The position numbers and the translations under genes were made by a program. The notes under the pieces were generated by a model. That model was not told the DNA's origin. It made no database searches and saw only the letters and a program-made list of their open reading frames with translations. Source: Candidatus Limosilactobacillus merdavium (GTDB taxonomy: Bacteria; Bacillota; Bacilli; Lactobacillales; Lactobacillaceae). Taken from it: DNA of 56,849 nt. The DNA lies in NCBI GenBank assembly GCA_018883805.1, contig JAHLFK010000049.1, positions 1 to 56,849 on the forward strand, read 5' to 3'. Positions 47,462 to 55,830 of this stretch are shown here, one piece after another. Every line of letters begins with the position of its first letter. Positions within the stretch are counted from its first letter, which is position 1.

Positions 47462-48018
47462 ACTAATTTTTGAGATCAATCTAGCAGGTCTCAATAGGGG
47501 TATGTCTAAGCCTTATTAACTCGATTAAATTGGTTGAAGACCACTTATTATAGCCTTAAGTTGTTATTTAGGGGGTAAGCGTTTAGATAGTGTGTATAGC
47601 TATAACAACAACCAATTCATTATTTGCGAAATCATAGTCATGGGGAGGCGACAATGATTTCTTTAAAGGACAAAGCACTGGTTAATCAAGTTAACTTAGT
47701 ATAGACATGATAACTGAAATTATTGTGCTATCACTGCTATTCACTAATAATAACAAAACATCAATATTCTCAGTTATAAATCGAGCAATAATAATATTTA
47801 TCGCTCGTTCACCTATAGTTATACCTTTTTGCTTCATAAAAATCAAGTGAAGTCCCACCACAAATACTATGGATCGCGCTCAAGTCACTACTTACAAAGG
47901 CTAATTTTTTCTATCTTTTTAGCCATTCACCCGATAACTGTTTTATTTAGAGAACTTTTAATACTAACTTTATAGGATTATAATGATCATAATTTGATAA
48001 ATAAGGAGATCATCTCTA
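47462..48018. other. long non-coding gap with possible leader RNA
   Basis: No convincing gene in about 560 bp. On the reverse strand TATAAT (complement of 47547-47552) could start a leader of about 100 nt that contains TTGAGA..TCTCAA (about 47473-47493) and ends at the terminator above. On the plus strand a TATAAT near 47978-47983 probably serves nth. CGAGC..GCTCG arms flank AT-rich sequence around 47782-47807. Two short frames (47654-47704 plus, 47691-47837 minus) are not supported as genes. Confidence 0.5.
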
Positions 48019-48660
48019 ATGCTTACCGATAGTGAGATCGTCGACGCAATTCACGAAATGCGTAAAATGTTTCCAGAGGCAGGAACAACCTTAAAGGCAG
48101 ATACAACTTTTCATTTTCTCCTCGCAACTATTCTAAGTGCTCAATCGACGGATAAATCGGTTAATCTCGTAACACCACCATTGTTTAATCGCTACCCTAC
48201 ACCAGCATCATTAGCTGCCGCAGAGCCTGAAGATATCGAACCTTATATTAAATCACTCGGTCTATATAGAAATAAGGCTAAGTTTCTTGTGAATACATCG
48301 CGTGAAATTGTTGCTAAATTTAATGGTCAGGTTCCTCATACAATGAAAGAATTAACCAGTTTACCCGGAGTTGGCCGAAAAGTCGCTAATGTTGTCCTTG
48401 CTGAATGTTTTGATATTCCTGCTTTCCCTGTTGATACCCATGTTAGCCGTGTTGCCCGTCGTTTAGGAATGGTTAAGCCAAACGCAACTGTTTTGCAGAT
48501 TGAAAAACGATTAAGGGAAGCTGTTCCTAAAGAAGAATGGCTCGATGCACACCACGCAATGATCTTCTTCGGACGTTACCAATGTACCTCGCGGAATCCT
48601 AAATGTGCGAAGTGTCCACTATTAACTATCTGCAAGTACGGTCAAGATAACGTCTTTTAA
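48019..48660 (+). CDS. nth: endonuclease III
   Basis: 213 residues. Helix-hairpin-helix LPGVGRKVANVVL with the catalytic Lys, and VDTHVSRVARRL with the catalytic Asp. The 4Fe-4S cluster spacing C-x6-C-x2-C-x5-C is exact at the C-terminus (CTSRNPKCAKCPLLTIC). It removes oxidised pyrimidines and nicks abasic sites. Site AAGGAGAT precedes ATG 48019. Confidence 0.96.
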   Translation: MLTDSEIVDAIHEMRKMFPEAGTTLKADTTFHFLLATILSAQSTDKSVNLVTPPLFNRYPTPASLAAAEPEDIEPYIKSLGLYRNKAKFLVNTSREIVAKFNGQVPHTMKELTSLPGVGRKVANVVLAECFDIPAFPVDTHVSRVARRLGMVKPNATVLQIEKRLREAVPKEEWLDAHHAMIFFGRYQCTSRNPKCAKCPLLTICKYGQDNVF

Positions 48661-48678
48661 CTTGATTTAAAAATAAAT

Positions 48679-48719
48679 AAGAGGATGGAAAAATACAAAG
48701 AATTTTTCCATCCTCTTTA
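48679..48719. terminator. bidirectional terminator after nth
   Basis: Perfect stem AAGAGGATGGAAAAAT / ATTTTTCCATCCTCTT with a 6-nt loop, 18 nt after the nth stop. Confidence 0.92.
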
Positions 48720-48748
48720 TAGTTTTTGCTATTACACAGTCTAATCGC

Positions 48749-48878
48749 GGGAAACCTAATAGGCTAGCTAAGCGTCGTAACTGCAAGGCTCGAGCCTAAG
48801 TCCGAACGATAATCAGCCCGTTCCGTGCTAATCATCGTTCTATCCTTAGGCCACCGCCTTGCCTAGTCGTTATTTCCC
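48749..48878. repeat. large multi-arm palindromic element
   Basis: Nested arms in order: GGGAAA..TTTCCC (outer), GCAAGGC..GCCTTGC (48783-48789 / 48856-48862), CCTAAG..CTTAGG, GAACGAT..ATCGTTC and a central GC-rich loop. The spacer lengths between arms differ on the two sides, giving asymmetric bulges. It sits between the nth terminator and the stop of the organophosphate transporter. No frame is present. Unrelated in sequence to the 121-bp repeat; no second copy in this window. Confidence 0.75.
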
Positions 48879-48895
48879 AGCTCCCATATTGTTTT

Positions 48896-50221
48896 TTAGT
48901 TTTCTTCAGCATGACGCTTCTTCAGTGAGAAGATATGTAATGCTGTTGAACAAATCAAACAAAGAATTGTGGCTATGACTAAAAGAACTAACCCTGCATT
49001 CCAGCCATAGTGGTCAACTGCAACACCAAGTAAACTGGTTCCAAGAGTTGAACCAAGAACATAACTCATGAATCCCCGAAGACCAACAGTTGAACCAACG
49101 GCAAATGGTGGAACAACTTCCATTGTTTGAACAGAATCAAGGAATTGTGGAATGTAAACCAGGCATCCTGCCAATGCAGCATAAACTGTTACCGCAGTGA
49201 CTGATTTACTATTCCAATAACCGAAGATACAGAAAATAATCAAAACCAATGCGATCATTGCTGGTGGCATCCGATAACTCTTAAATAATTTATCGGAAAT
49301 GATTCCGGCTAATAAGGTTGATGGGATTGCGGCCCATTCAAAGAAGGCAAACGCAACCATCATTTGTCCATGGGTAAAGCCCTTCGCCTGAATCAAGAAG
49401 ATTGGCAACCAAGTTAAGATCCCAAACCGAATCATGTAAACAAACGTATCCATGAAGGAAACCAACCAAGCACCAGGGTTATTAAATACGTACTTCGTTA
49501 AGATTTGCCATGAAGAGAGGTTGTGATAATCGACATCACTTTGTTCCTGCTTAGTTTCTTCAAGTGGTTGTAACCCTTCTTCTTCTGGCCGTCCTTTAAC
49601 AAAGATCAGAACAATAAGAGCTACCGCAATTGCAACCAATGCAGGGAAAACATAAATTGCAAACCGCCAATGACTAGCACCGACGATTCCGAGCATAAAT
49701 CCTGCTAATGGAGAAATTAATCCCCCACCAAGGTTATGTGAGGTATTCCATATTGAAGTTATGAATCCCCGTTGCTTTTTATCGAACCAGGTCGACAGGA
49801 TAATGAAAGATGGTCCAACACCCATTCCTTGGAAAATTCCTAATAAAATTAAAATAATGGCTAGTGACCAAAGGCTGAATCCAAAGAACGCAAGACACAT
49901 ACTTAACAGTGCACAGATAATTAGACCAGTCGCCATAAATCGTTTAGGGTTAGCCTTATCAGACCATGCACTCATGACACCCTTACCTAATCCATAGGCA
50001 ATCAGTAAACAACTTGAAAGCATCCCAATTTGTCCCTTAGACAAATCAAGTGAGGACTTTAGTTGTGGCGTCGACAACGTAAAGTTATTCCGTACAATAT
50101 AGAATGCGGCATATCCAATAAAAACACCAAACAAAGACATCCACTTATATCGTTGGAATAATGCTTGTTGTTTTTCTGCTGGAACTGGATCTTTATGCCG
50201 TGGCTTTAAAAAGCTTAACAT
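48896..50221 (-). CDS. organophosphate:phosphate antiporter (UhpT/GlpT family MFS)
   Basis: 441 residues and 12 membrane segments. The family signature around TM1 (YAAFYIVRNNFTLSTPQLK) carries the conserved Arg, and GPSFIILSTWFDKKQRG and WNTSHNLGGGLISP match the OPA family. It should take up hexose phosphates or glycerol 3-phosphate in exchange for phosphate. Start is ATG 50221 after AGGAGATGATCAG; the frame upstream lacks a site. No UhpABC-like sensor is nearby. Confidence 0.87.
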   Translation of the reverse strand: MLSFLKPRHKDPVPAEKQQALFQRYKWMSLFGVFIGYAAFYIVRNNFTLSTPQLKSSLDLSKGQIGMLSSCLLIAYGLGKGVMSAWSDKANPKRFMATGLIICALLSMCLAFFGFSLWSLAIILILLGIFQGMGVGPSFIILSTWFDKKQRGFITSIWNTSHNLGGGLISPLAGFMLGIVGASHWRFAIYVFPALVAIAVALIVLIFVKGRPEEEGLQPLEETKQEQSDVDYHNLSSWQILTKYVFNNPGAWLVSFMDTFVYMIRFGILTWLPIFLIQAKGFTHGQMMVAFAFFEWAAIPSTLLAGIISDKLFKSYRMPPAMIALVLIIFCIFGYWNSKSVTAVTVYAALAGCLVYIPQFLDSVQTMEVVPPFAVGSTVGLRGFMSYVLGSTLGTSLLGVAVDHYGWNAGLVLLVIATILCLICSTALHIFSLKKRHAEEN

Positions 50222-50303
50222 CTGATCATCTCCTATTATATTTTCTCCCCATCCCATATAGAAAAACGCTTACAATGTCAATTATACATTAGTTAACCAT
50301 ACA

Positions 50304-50356
50304 AAAAAAGCGGATCCGGTTAAGATTTCGCTAAACTTAACTGTTTCCGCTTTTTT
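50304..50356 (-). terminator. terminator after the zinc-ribbon protein gene
   Basis: AAAAAAGCGGA / TCCGCTTTTTT outer arms with GTTAAG / CTTAAC inside; U6 runs on both strands. Confidence 0.88.
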
Positions 50357-50376
50357 ATACATTAATAATTTAATAT

Positions 50377-51360
50377 TTATTCGTGATCAATTCCAACTTT
50401 ATTAGAAGCTTGCTTAACATTCTTAGCTTGCTTGTGACTGTTCAAGTACTTGATCATGTCTTGTTGAGATACCGTTTCGACCGGGTTATAAATGTCACCA
50501 TTATGTGGTGCGCTTGGTGTTCCGAACTCGTAAATGTTTACACTGCCATCTTGGTTAATCGTGTATGCGGAGTAAACAACTTCTCGGTTACTATCCTTAC
50601 TGTTAAAGGCAACGTAAACTGTTCCCGTTCCCTTAGCAGATAAATAGTTAACAATATCTGGTTCAGTGGTTTCTTTAATCAAGATTCCATTGTCAGAATT
50701 ATTAACAACATCTTTCCACTTTGAAACGTTCTTTTGTGCAGCATAAGTTGCAACCGCAGCAGCGAATTCGTTTGGTTTCATGTTAGTTTGTAACTTAGCC
50801 TCATTATTCTTAACTGCTTGCTTCTTTGGTGCTGCCTTCTTTGCAACCTTAGTGTTACTCTTCTTGGTTGCCTTAGAAGATGACTTAGCAGCTTGATTTT
50901 TGACATTCTTCTTGGCAGAAGATTCCTTAGTTTCCTTCGTCTTACTTGATTGTGAAGACTTAGTAGTGCTCTTCTTGCTCTCAGATTTGCTACTTGATGA
51001 AGAAGCCTTCTTTGCCTTTTCTGAAGAGCTTGAATTTGTCTTAACAGAAGAACTTGAACTGCTTGAAACTACACTACTACTTTCTGAGGAATCCGAAATG
51101 GTCCTGGTCGTTTGTTGAATATTTTGCCGTGCCTCTGTCTGCTCTTGATGAGTATCAAAGATGTAACTACCACCAGCAATAATTGCCAGAGTTGCAACAA
51201 TTACCATTTCATTTTTGTGACGAATCTTACTCTTTTCAGCTTTTTGTTGGCGTTGATCATAAAATGAACTCATCTCGCCACGACTAAAATCATACCCACA
51301 AGATGGACAGATCCGGTTTTGTTCAGGAACATTTTTTCCACACCAAGGACATTTCTTCAT
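50377..51360 (-). CDS. zinc-ribbon, single-pass membrane protein with Ser/Lys-rich linker
   Basis: 327 residues. An N-terminal double-CxxC zinc ribbon (CPWCGKNVPEQNRICPSCG) lies in the cytoplasm. One membrane helix (about 52-68, MVIVATLAIIAGGSYIF) follows, then a low-complexity Ser/Lys/Thr linker of about 110 residues and a folded C-terminal domain (about 195-315; MKPNEFAAAVATYAAQK, YSAYTINQDGSVNIYEFG) outside. Start is ATG 51360 after GGGGGG. The layout resembles lactobacillus membrane-anchored proteins of unknown role; no enzymatic motif is visible. Confidence 0.82.
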   Translation of the reverse strand: MKKCPWCGKNVPEQNRICPSCGYDFSRGEMSSFYDQRQQKAEKSKIRHKNEMVIVATLAIIAGGSYIFDTHQEQTEARQNIQQTTRTISDSSESSSVVSSSSSSSVKTNSSSSEKAKKASSSSSKSESKKSTTKSSQSSKTKETKESSAKKNVKNQAAKSSSKATKKSNTKVAKKAAPKKQAVKNNEAKLQTNMKPNEFAAAVATYAAQKNVSKWKDVVNNSDNGILIKETTEPDIVNYLSAKGTGTVYVAFNSKDSNREVVYSAYTINQDGSVNIYEFGTPSAPHNGDIYNPVETVSQQDMIKYLNSHKQAKNVKQASNKVGIDHE

Positions 51361-51445
51361 TCTAATCCCCCCAATCATTCATTACTTAGCTAATCTCATT
51401 ATAAACCTAATTCCTAAAAAAATGAATTTTTTTGTAATTAAAATA

Positions 51446-52309
51446 CTATTCGTTCTCTAGTTTTTCCTTTGCTGACTGTAATTTAGCAGCTTCATCAGGT
51501 GATAACTCTGGATAAGCTAGAGGCAATTTTTCAATTTCTTTAGTTAAGATATCCGATACGATTAGCCGTGAATACCACTTATCATCTGAAGGGATAACGT
51601 ACCATGGATTTTTCTTTGTTGCTGTAGCATTAATTGCCTTTTCATATGCGTCTTGATACTTATCCCAGTATTGACGTTCACGAATGTCTGCTGAGGAGAA
51701 CTTCCAATGCTTCTTTGGTAAATTAATCCGGCGTAAGAACCGGTTCTTTTGTTCATCTTTTGATACATGGAGGAAGAACTTGAGAATTACAAAGCCATTC
51801 CGTGAAAGGTACTTTTCATAATCACGGATGTCTTGGTACCGACCTTCAAAGAAGTGATCATTAACATCTTGGAGGCTATCAACCTCTGGTAAATTAGCTT
51901 TTAAAATCAGCTCTGGATGAACACGAGAAACTAAAACATCCTCGTAATATGACCGGTTAAATACTCCAATTTCTCCCCGAGAAGGAAGTTGTTGGTTAAT
52001 CCGCCAAAGATAATCATGGCGCAATTCAGTCGAAGTTGGTTGCTTAAAGTTAGCTACTTTGAAGCCAACGGGATTAACCCCAGAGAAAATATGAGCAATC
52101 ATACTATCCTTACCCGCAGCATCCATTGCTTGAAATACAACCAAAACCCCATACTTATGCCGAGCGTACATCATCTTTTGTGCACGACGAATGTGATGAA
52201 GGTTTTCGTCAATCTGTGCTTTAATTTGTTCAAGCTCATCAGCACTATCTTTTACTTTTGTTGGTGCCTTCTTGATATCAAAATCATTACCGGTATACCT
52301 ATAATTCAT
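51446..52309 (-). CDS. ppk2: polyphosphate kinase 2 family (polyP:nucleotide phosphotransferase)
   Basis: 287 residues. Walker A FQAMDAAGKDSMI (about 58-70), the Walker B-like GVFNRSYYEDVLVSRVHPE, and lid region RFLRRINLPKKHWKFSSAD. PPK2 enzymes transfer phosphate between polyphosphate and nucleotides; the short single-domain form fits ADP/GDP or AMP phosphorylating classes. With Ppx (19128-20078) it shows that polyP turnover exists in this organism. Confidence 0.92.
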   Translation of the reverse strand: MNYRYTGNDFDIKKAPTKVKDSADELEQIKAQIDENLHHIRRAQKMMYARHKYGVLVVFQAMDAAGKDSMIAHIFSGVNPVGFKVANFKQPTSTELRHDYLWRINQQLPSRGEIGVFNRSYYEDVLVSRVHPELILKANLPEVDSLQDVNDHFFEGRYQDIRDYEKYLSRNGFVILKFFLHVSKDEQKNRFLRRINLPKKHWKFSSADIRERQYWDKYQDAYEKAINATATKKNPWYVIPSDDKWYSRLIVSDILTKEIEKLPLAYPELSPDEAAKLQSAKEKLENE

Positions 52310-52351
52310 TATTCCTGCCTCCAGACTAAATTACTCTTATTCTAGCACTGA

Positions 52352-53539
52352 TTAATCTTGAACATTAAGCTTTCTTAGACGTAATCCAATAATGAAAGCA
52401 ATCATAAGGAAGACAATTACAAACCAGTATGGGTATTGATAATTAACATCAAGCAGTGCCCCTGTGATTAGCGGTCCGATAATATTACCGATACTCGTTA
52501 ACGACATATTGATCCCGTTCAAAAGTCCTTGGTTAGCCTTACTTGCCTTAGTTAGCAACGTGGTAATTGCTGGTCGTAAAAGATCAAAGGCTTCAAAGAC
52601 AAACAGTGTAGCCACGATTAATTGCCAATGGGAATGGTCATAGATAACCAAAATTGTCCCCACGATACTTAAAAGGAAACTCCATTCCATCAAGCGTACT
52701 TCACCAAGCCAACGAACCAGCCGCTCGAAGAAGAAAACTTGTAAAACCAGGGAGATAATCCCATTCAACGTCAAGACCAGAGCAATGGCACTAAGGTCAA
52801 AGTTATGGACCTCGTTAACGTAAAGGCTATAAATACTTTCGAAACCAGCTAAACCGAATGCCGCAACAAAGATCATTAGGAAGAGAACAGCCAAGGTTGG
52901 CGTCATGATCTGCTTAATCTGTTTCCAGCTACTACCAAGGAGTTCTTTTTCTGGATTCTTAGTCTCACTCTGGAAGCGCCCATCCTCATCACGAGGAAGA
53001 AAGCGCCATGCGACCACCGTACTAATTAACCCTAAAATTCCGGCAATCCAGAATGGAAATTTATAACTAACATGGGCGAGCAGTCCCCCTAAACCAGGAC
53101 CAAGGATTAACCCACCACTAAACGCCGCTGATAGCCAGCCGATTACTTTAGCACGGTCACGTTCCGTAGTAATATCAGCAGCCAATGCCATTGATGTTGG
53201 TACAAACATTGCTGCAGAAAGTCCATCAACTGCTCGCGAAAGATCGAACACCCACAGATGCTGTGCTAATGCAAAGACAAACTCAGCGATTGCAAAAATT
53301 AAGAGTCCCCAAACCAGCATTGGTTTCCGCCCAATCTTATCTGACAAACGACCAACGATTGGTGAGGCAATAAATTGCACAAAGGCAAATAATGAGGACA
53401 TTACCCCCATATCAAAAGCAGTAAAGTGATATTCGTTCTTGATGAATGGTTCTACCGGGAAAACTAAGCTCATTCCCAAGCATATTAAGAATTCACAAAA
53501 TAGGACAACAGCGATAATTTGCTTTACTTCTTTTGTCAT
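52352..53539 (-). CDS. DHA1-family multidrug MFS transporter
   Basis: 395 residues, 12 membrane segments. Motif A is GRLSDKIGRKPMLVWG (about 63-78) and motif C is AFSGGLILGPGLGG (about 140), both diagnostic of drug:H+ antiporters such as NorA/Bmr/TetA types. Site AAAGGAGAG precedes ATG 53539. A strong hairpin with U-tract ends 18 nt before the start, inside the leader, so expression may be attenuated. The substrate is not readable. Confidence 0.9.
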   Translation of the reverse strand: MTKEVKQIIAVVLFCEFLICLGMSLVFPVEPFIKNEYHFTAFDMGVMSSLFAFVQFIASPIVGRLSDKIGRKPMLVWGLLIFAIAEFVFALAQHLWVFDLSRAVDGLSAAMFVPTSMALAADITTERDRAKVIGWLSAAFSGGLILGPGLGGLLAHVSYKFPFWIAGILGLISTVVAWRFLPRDEDGRFQSETKNPEKELLGSSWKQIKQIMTPTLAVLFLMIFVAAFGLAGFESIYSLYVNEVHNFDLSAIALVLTLNGIISLVLQVFFFERLVRWLGEVRLMEWSFLLSIVGTILVIYDHSHWQLIVATLFVFEAFDLLRPAITTLLTKASKANQGLLNGINMSLTSIGNIIGPLITGALLDVNYQYPYWFVIVFLMIAFIIGLRLRKLNVQD

Positions 53540-53556
53540 TTTTCTCTCCTTTTCTC

Positions 53557-53596
53557 AATATAAAAGAAAGCGGCACCCGTTTGGTGGCACCACTTT
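53557..53596 (-). promoter_or_regulatory. hairpin plus U-tract in the MFS leader (candidate attenuator)
   Basis: On the reverse strand AAAGTGGTGCC and GGTGCCGCTTT pair (with G-U wobbles) around an 8-nt loop, followed by CTTTTATATT and then the ribosome-binding site. It lies downstream of the true terminator of the SemiSWEET gene (53621-53657), so it belongs to the MFS leader. Confidence 0.55.
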
Positions 53597-53620
53597 GACT
53601 TTATCTTTCATCATCATACC

Positions 53621-53657
53621 AAAAAACTGGCAAGAAGCATAGTTTCTTGCCAGTTTT
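53621..53657 (-). terminator. SemiSWEET gene terminator
   Basis: Near-perfect 14-bp stem AAAACTGGCAAGAA / TTCTTGCCAGTTTT with a 7-nt loop and U-run, 34 nt after the stop. Confidence 0.9.
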
Positions 53658-53691
53658 GATGAATTAATATGTGGAGTTGTTTTGACCTATT

Positions 53692-53958
53692 TTACCAAGG
53701 GAAACAAGTCAAGAATGTTGCAAAGCTAAAGAAGATCCCTGGGAAGTTAGCCCAGAAGACAGGCCAATCACGGTCCTTCTTGAAGTATGCGTAAATGCTC
53801 CAGAGAGTACAGTTTACTCCAGCAACAAATGGTTGAAGCGGTGCTGCATAATTACCATGTAAATTGTTATAAATTTGTGCGATGTAAGATACATACATCA
53901 AAATAGCAATCACACTAGCAATCCGACCTAGCCAACTAATAAACTTTGATTCATTCAT
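53692..53958 (-). CDS. SemiSWEET sugar transporter
   Basis: 88 residues with three membrane helices. The PQ-type motif of the family appears as PLQPFVAGVNCTLWSIYAYF (about 42-61), including the Asn-Trp pocket residues. SemiSWEETs dimerise and facilitate passive sugar movement. Site AAGGAGAAACGAG precedes the ATG. A sugar-facilitator role alongside the polyol dehydrogenase and fructokinase genes is possible. Confidence 0.85.
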   Translation of the reverse strand: MNESKFISWLGRIASVIAILMYVSYIAQIYNNLHGNYAAPLQPFVAGVNCTLWSIYAYFKKDRDWPVFWANFPGIFFSFATFLTCFPW

Positions 53959-54108
53959 TCTCGTTTCTCCTTTTCAATAAAACAAATACAGTCGTCTATC
54001 TCTAATCTGTAAAGCTTAAATTTGGAAAGACACGCTTGTCCACTCCAATTGGTGAAAAAGCCTTGGAAAAGATTTTGAAATAAGATATAGAAATAATTTC
54101 CTAATTTA

Positions 54109-55128
54109 TTAAGCGTCTTCGCCAGCAACCTTAACAATTGCCTTAGAAATGTTACCTAACTTGCCACTTACAAAGTCTTCAACGTGAGCAAAGTCCAAAA
54201 CATTTGAAATCAAAGGAAGTGGATCAACGTCACCAGATTGAAGCAAAGCAATTGAATCTTCGAAAGTGTAAGGGTTAATGAAGGTACCTTGAATAGTTAA
54301 TTGCTTTTGGTAAACCTTGTAAGTATTTACCTTGAATTCAGAATCAGGGTTACCAACACCAAACATCAATACTTGACCACCACGACGAGCAGCTTCAACA
54401 GCTTGTTCTTGAGTCTTTGGTAGACCAACGGCTTCAACTACGATGTCGTATGAGTCATTCTTAATTTCTTCTGGGTGAGTCATGTTATTGATGGTCTTGA
54501 AACCGAAGTGCTTCCGGTTATTTTCAAGCTTTTCGTCAACAGTACCGGCAAGGGTAACTTCACGAATACCACGAGCCTTTAAGATTTGAGCAATCAATTG
54601 ACCTTCGAAGCCATCACCGATAATCAATGCGTTTTGGTATGGGTGAGTAGTCAATAAGTCAACAGCGTGCATTGCACATGAGATTGGTTCAATTACGGCT
54701 GCGGCTTCAAGTGAAACATTGTCAGGAACATGGTAAACAACTTCTTCAGGAGCAGTGAAGTATTCTTCAAAGCCACCGTCACGAGTAACACCAACGGCAT
54801 CCAAGTGTTCACAAAGTTCTGGACGAGATGTCCGGCAGTAGTAGCACTTGTGGCAGTAAATGTTTGGATCAACGCTGACACGATCGCCAACCTTGAAGTT
54901 TTCAACTTCACTACCTACAGCAGCAACAACACCAGAATTTTCGTGTCCTAGAACAATTGGTGGAACAGCATCTGCTGAACCTGGAAGGCCATTGTACAAG
55001 GCCTTGTCAGTACCACAGATACCAGCCCAAGCGGTGTGTACTAATACTTCGTTTGGCTTAACTTCTGGCTTCTTGTAGTTGTCATCAATTTCTAACTTCT
55101 TCTTACCAGTCATTACTAAAGCTTTCAT
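54109..55128 (-). CDS. zinc-dependent polyol dehydrogenase (galactitol-1-P 5-dehydrogenase/sorbitol dehydrogenase-like)
   Basis: 339 residues of the medium-chain dehydrogenase family. Catalytic zinc ligands: Cys in AGICGTDKALY and GHENSGVV; structural zinc cysteines in YCHKCYYCRTSRPELC. The Rossmann fold ALIIGDGFEGQLIA replaces the classical GxGxxG with GDGFEG. It oxidises a polyol or polyol phosphate using NAD(P). Substrate could be galactitol 1-P, sorbitol or butanediol; I cannot decide. Site AGGAGGA precedes ATG 55128. Confidence 0.82.
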   Translation of the reverse strand: MKALVMTGKKKLEIDDNYKKPEVKPNEVLVHTAWAGICGTDKALYNGLPGSADAVPPIVLGHENSGVVAAVGSEVENFKVGDRVSVDPNIYCHKCYYCRTSRPELCEHLDAVGVTRDGGFEEYFTAPEEVVYHVPDNVSLEAAAVIEPISCAMHAVDLLTTHPYQNALIIGDGFEGQLIAQILKARGIREVTLAGTVDEKLENNRKHFGFKTINNMTHPEEIKNDSYDIVVEAVGLPKTQEQAVEAARRGGQVLMFGVGNPDSEFKVNTYKVYQKQLTIQGTFINPYTFEDSIALLQSGDVDPLPLISNVLDFAHVEDFVSGKLGNISKAIVKVAGEDA

Positions 55129-55203
55129 CAGATATTCCTCCTACACTAACAAAGTGCTTTCGGATTAATTGAAACTAAGGATAATAGTTGTCTTTAGTAA
55201 GAA

Positions 55204-55614
55204 TTAACCTTTAACAACTTCACAAAATTCGATGGTTTCATCATTTGGACCAACGATGTTAAAGAACTTAATTCCATGCTTCCAGAAGTCAAGGTGTTGA
55301 ACTTCGTCTTCCTTAACATTGAATCCTTCTTCCTTAGCAGCCTTGAATGCGCCATCTGCATCTTCAACGTTTAATGAGATATGGTTAATTGCGCCAGTCT
55401 TGTGAACAGCACCATCGCTGTCCCAGATTTCCAACATCAAGTGTCCTACCTTCATAAATACAACTTGGTGTCCTTGGTCATCTGTGTCGAATTGGCCTTG
55501 CTTCTTGAAACCTAACTTTTCCCAGAAGGCAATAGTCTTCTTTAAGTCATCAGTTGGGATTCCAACGTGTGCCAAATCGTCATAGTAACCCGCTAAGCTC
55601 TTGTTAAATGCCAT
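55204..55614 (-). CDS. VOC (glyoxalase/dioxygenase fold) protein
   Basis: 136 residues. Paired beta-alpha-beta-beta-beta modules: HVGIPTDDLKKTIAFWEKLGF at the start, LMLEIWD, HISLNVEDADGAFKAAKEEG and ETIEFCEV. His/Glu ligand positions (HVG, LEIW, NHIS, IEFCE) fit a metal site. Start is ATG 55614 after GGAGGTGAGACTT. Glyoxalase I-like activity or a substrate-binding role are both possible. Confidence 0.8.
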   Translation of the reverse strand: MAFNKSLAGYYDDLAHVGIPTDDLKKTIAFWEKLGFKKQGQFDTDDQGHQVVFMKVGHLMLEIWDSDGAVHKTGAINHISLNVEDADGAFKAAKEEGFNVKEDEVQHLDFWKHGIKFFNIVGPNDETIEFCEVVKG

Positions 55615-55709
55615 AAGTCTCACCTCCTTTAAATGATATTTGGTTGTTTACTTACTTTATAGAGTACTTCGATTAATAAATGTGCTTGATAAAGAGTGTT
55701 CTACTGTGG

Positions 55710-55830
55710 CTGAGTCGAAATGTGCTCGCCAGGAGCTTGCTAGAGCTAGCAACCTCCCTCCTAGGCGCTAGTCGCCTTAGTCGGGAGAAATTGCTAGCCT
55801 TCCGCAAGCTCTTTGCTGGCTCGCACTCTA
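55710..55830 (-). repeat. dispersed 121-bp repeat, copy B (fructokinase 3' end)
   Basis: Gap-free match to 20272-20392 with six substitutions. Its first triplet on the reverse strand is the TAG stop of the fructokinase gene. No separate terminator lies between it and the VOC gene, so it may also act as a 3' end or processing structure. Confidence 0.9.

Noticed and set aside
47654..47704. 16-codon frame with a good ribosome-binding site (GGGGAGG) in the nth-permease gap
   Set aside because: Too short to support, and its stop is immediate. It could be a leader peptide or gene remnant, but nothing else supports it.
47691..47837. 48-codon reverse-strand frame, hydrophobic, in the same gap
   Set aside because: No ribosome-binding site and AT-rich composition that easily gives Ile/Leu runs; possibly a decayed membrane-protein fragment but not demonstrable.
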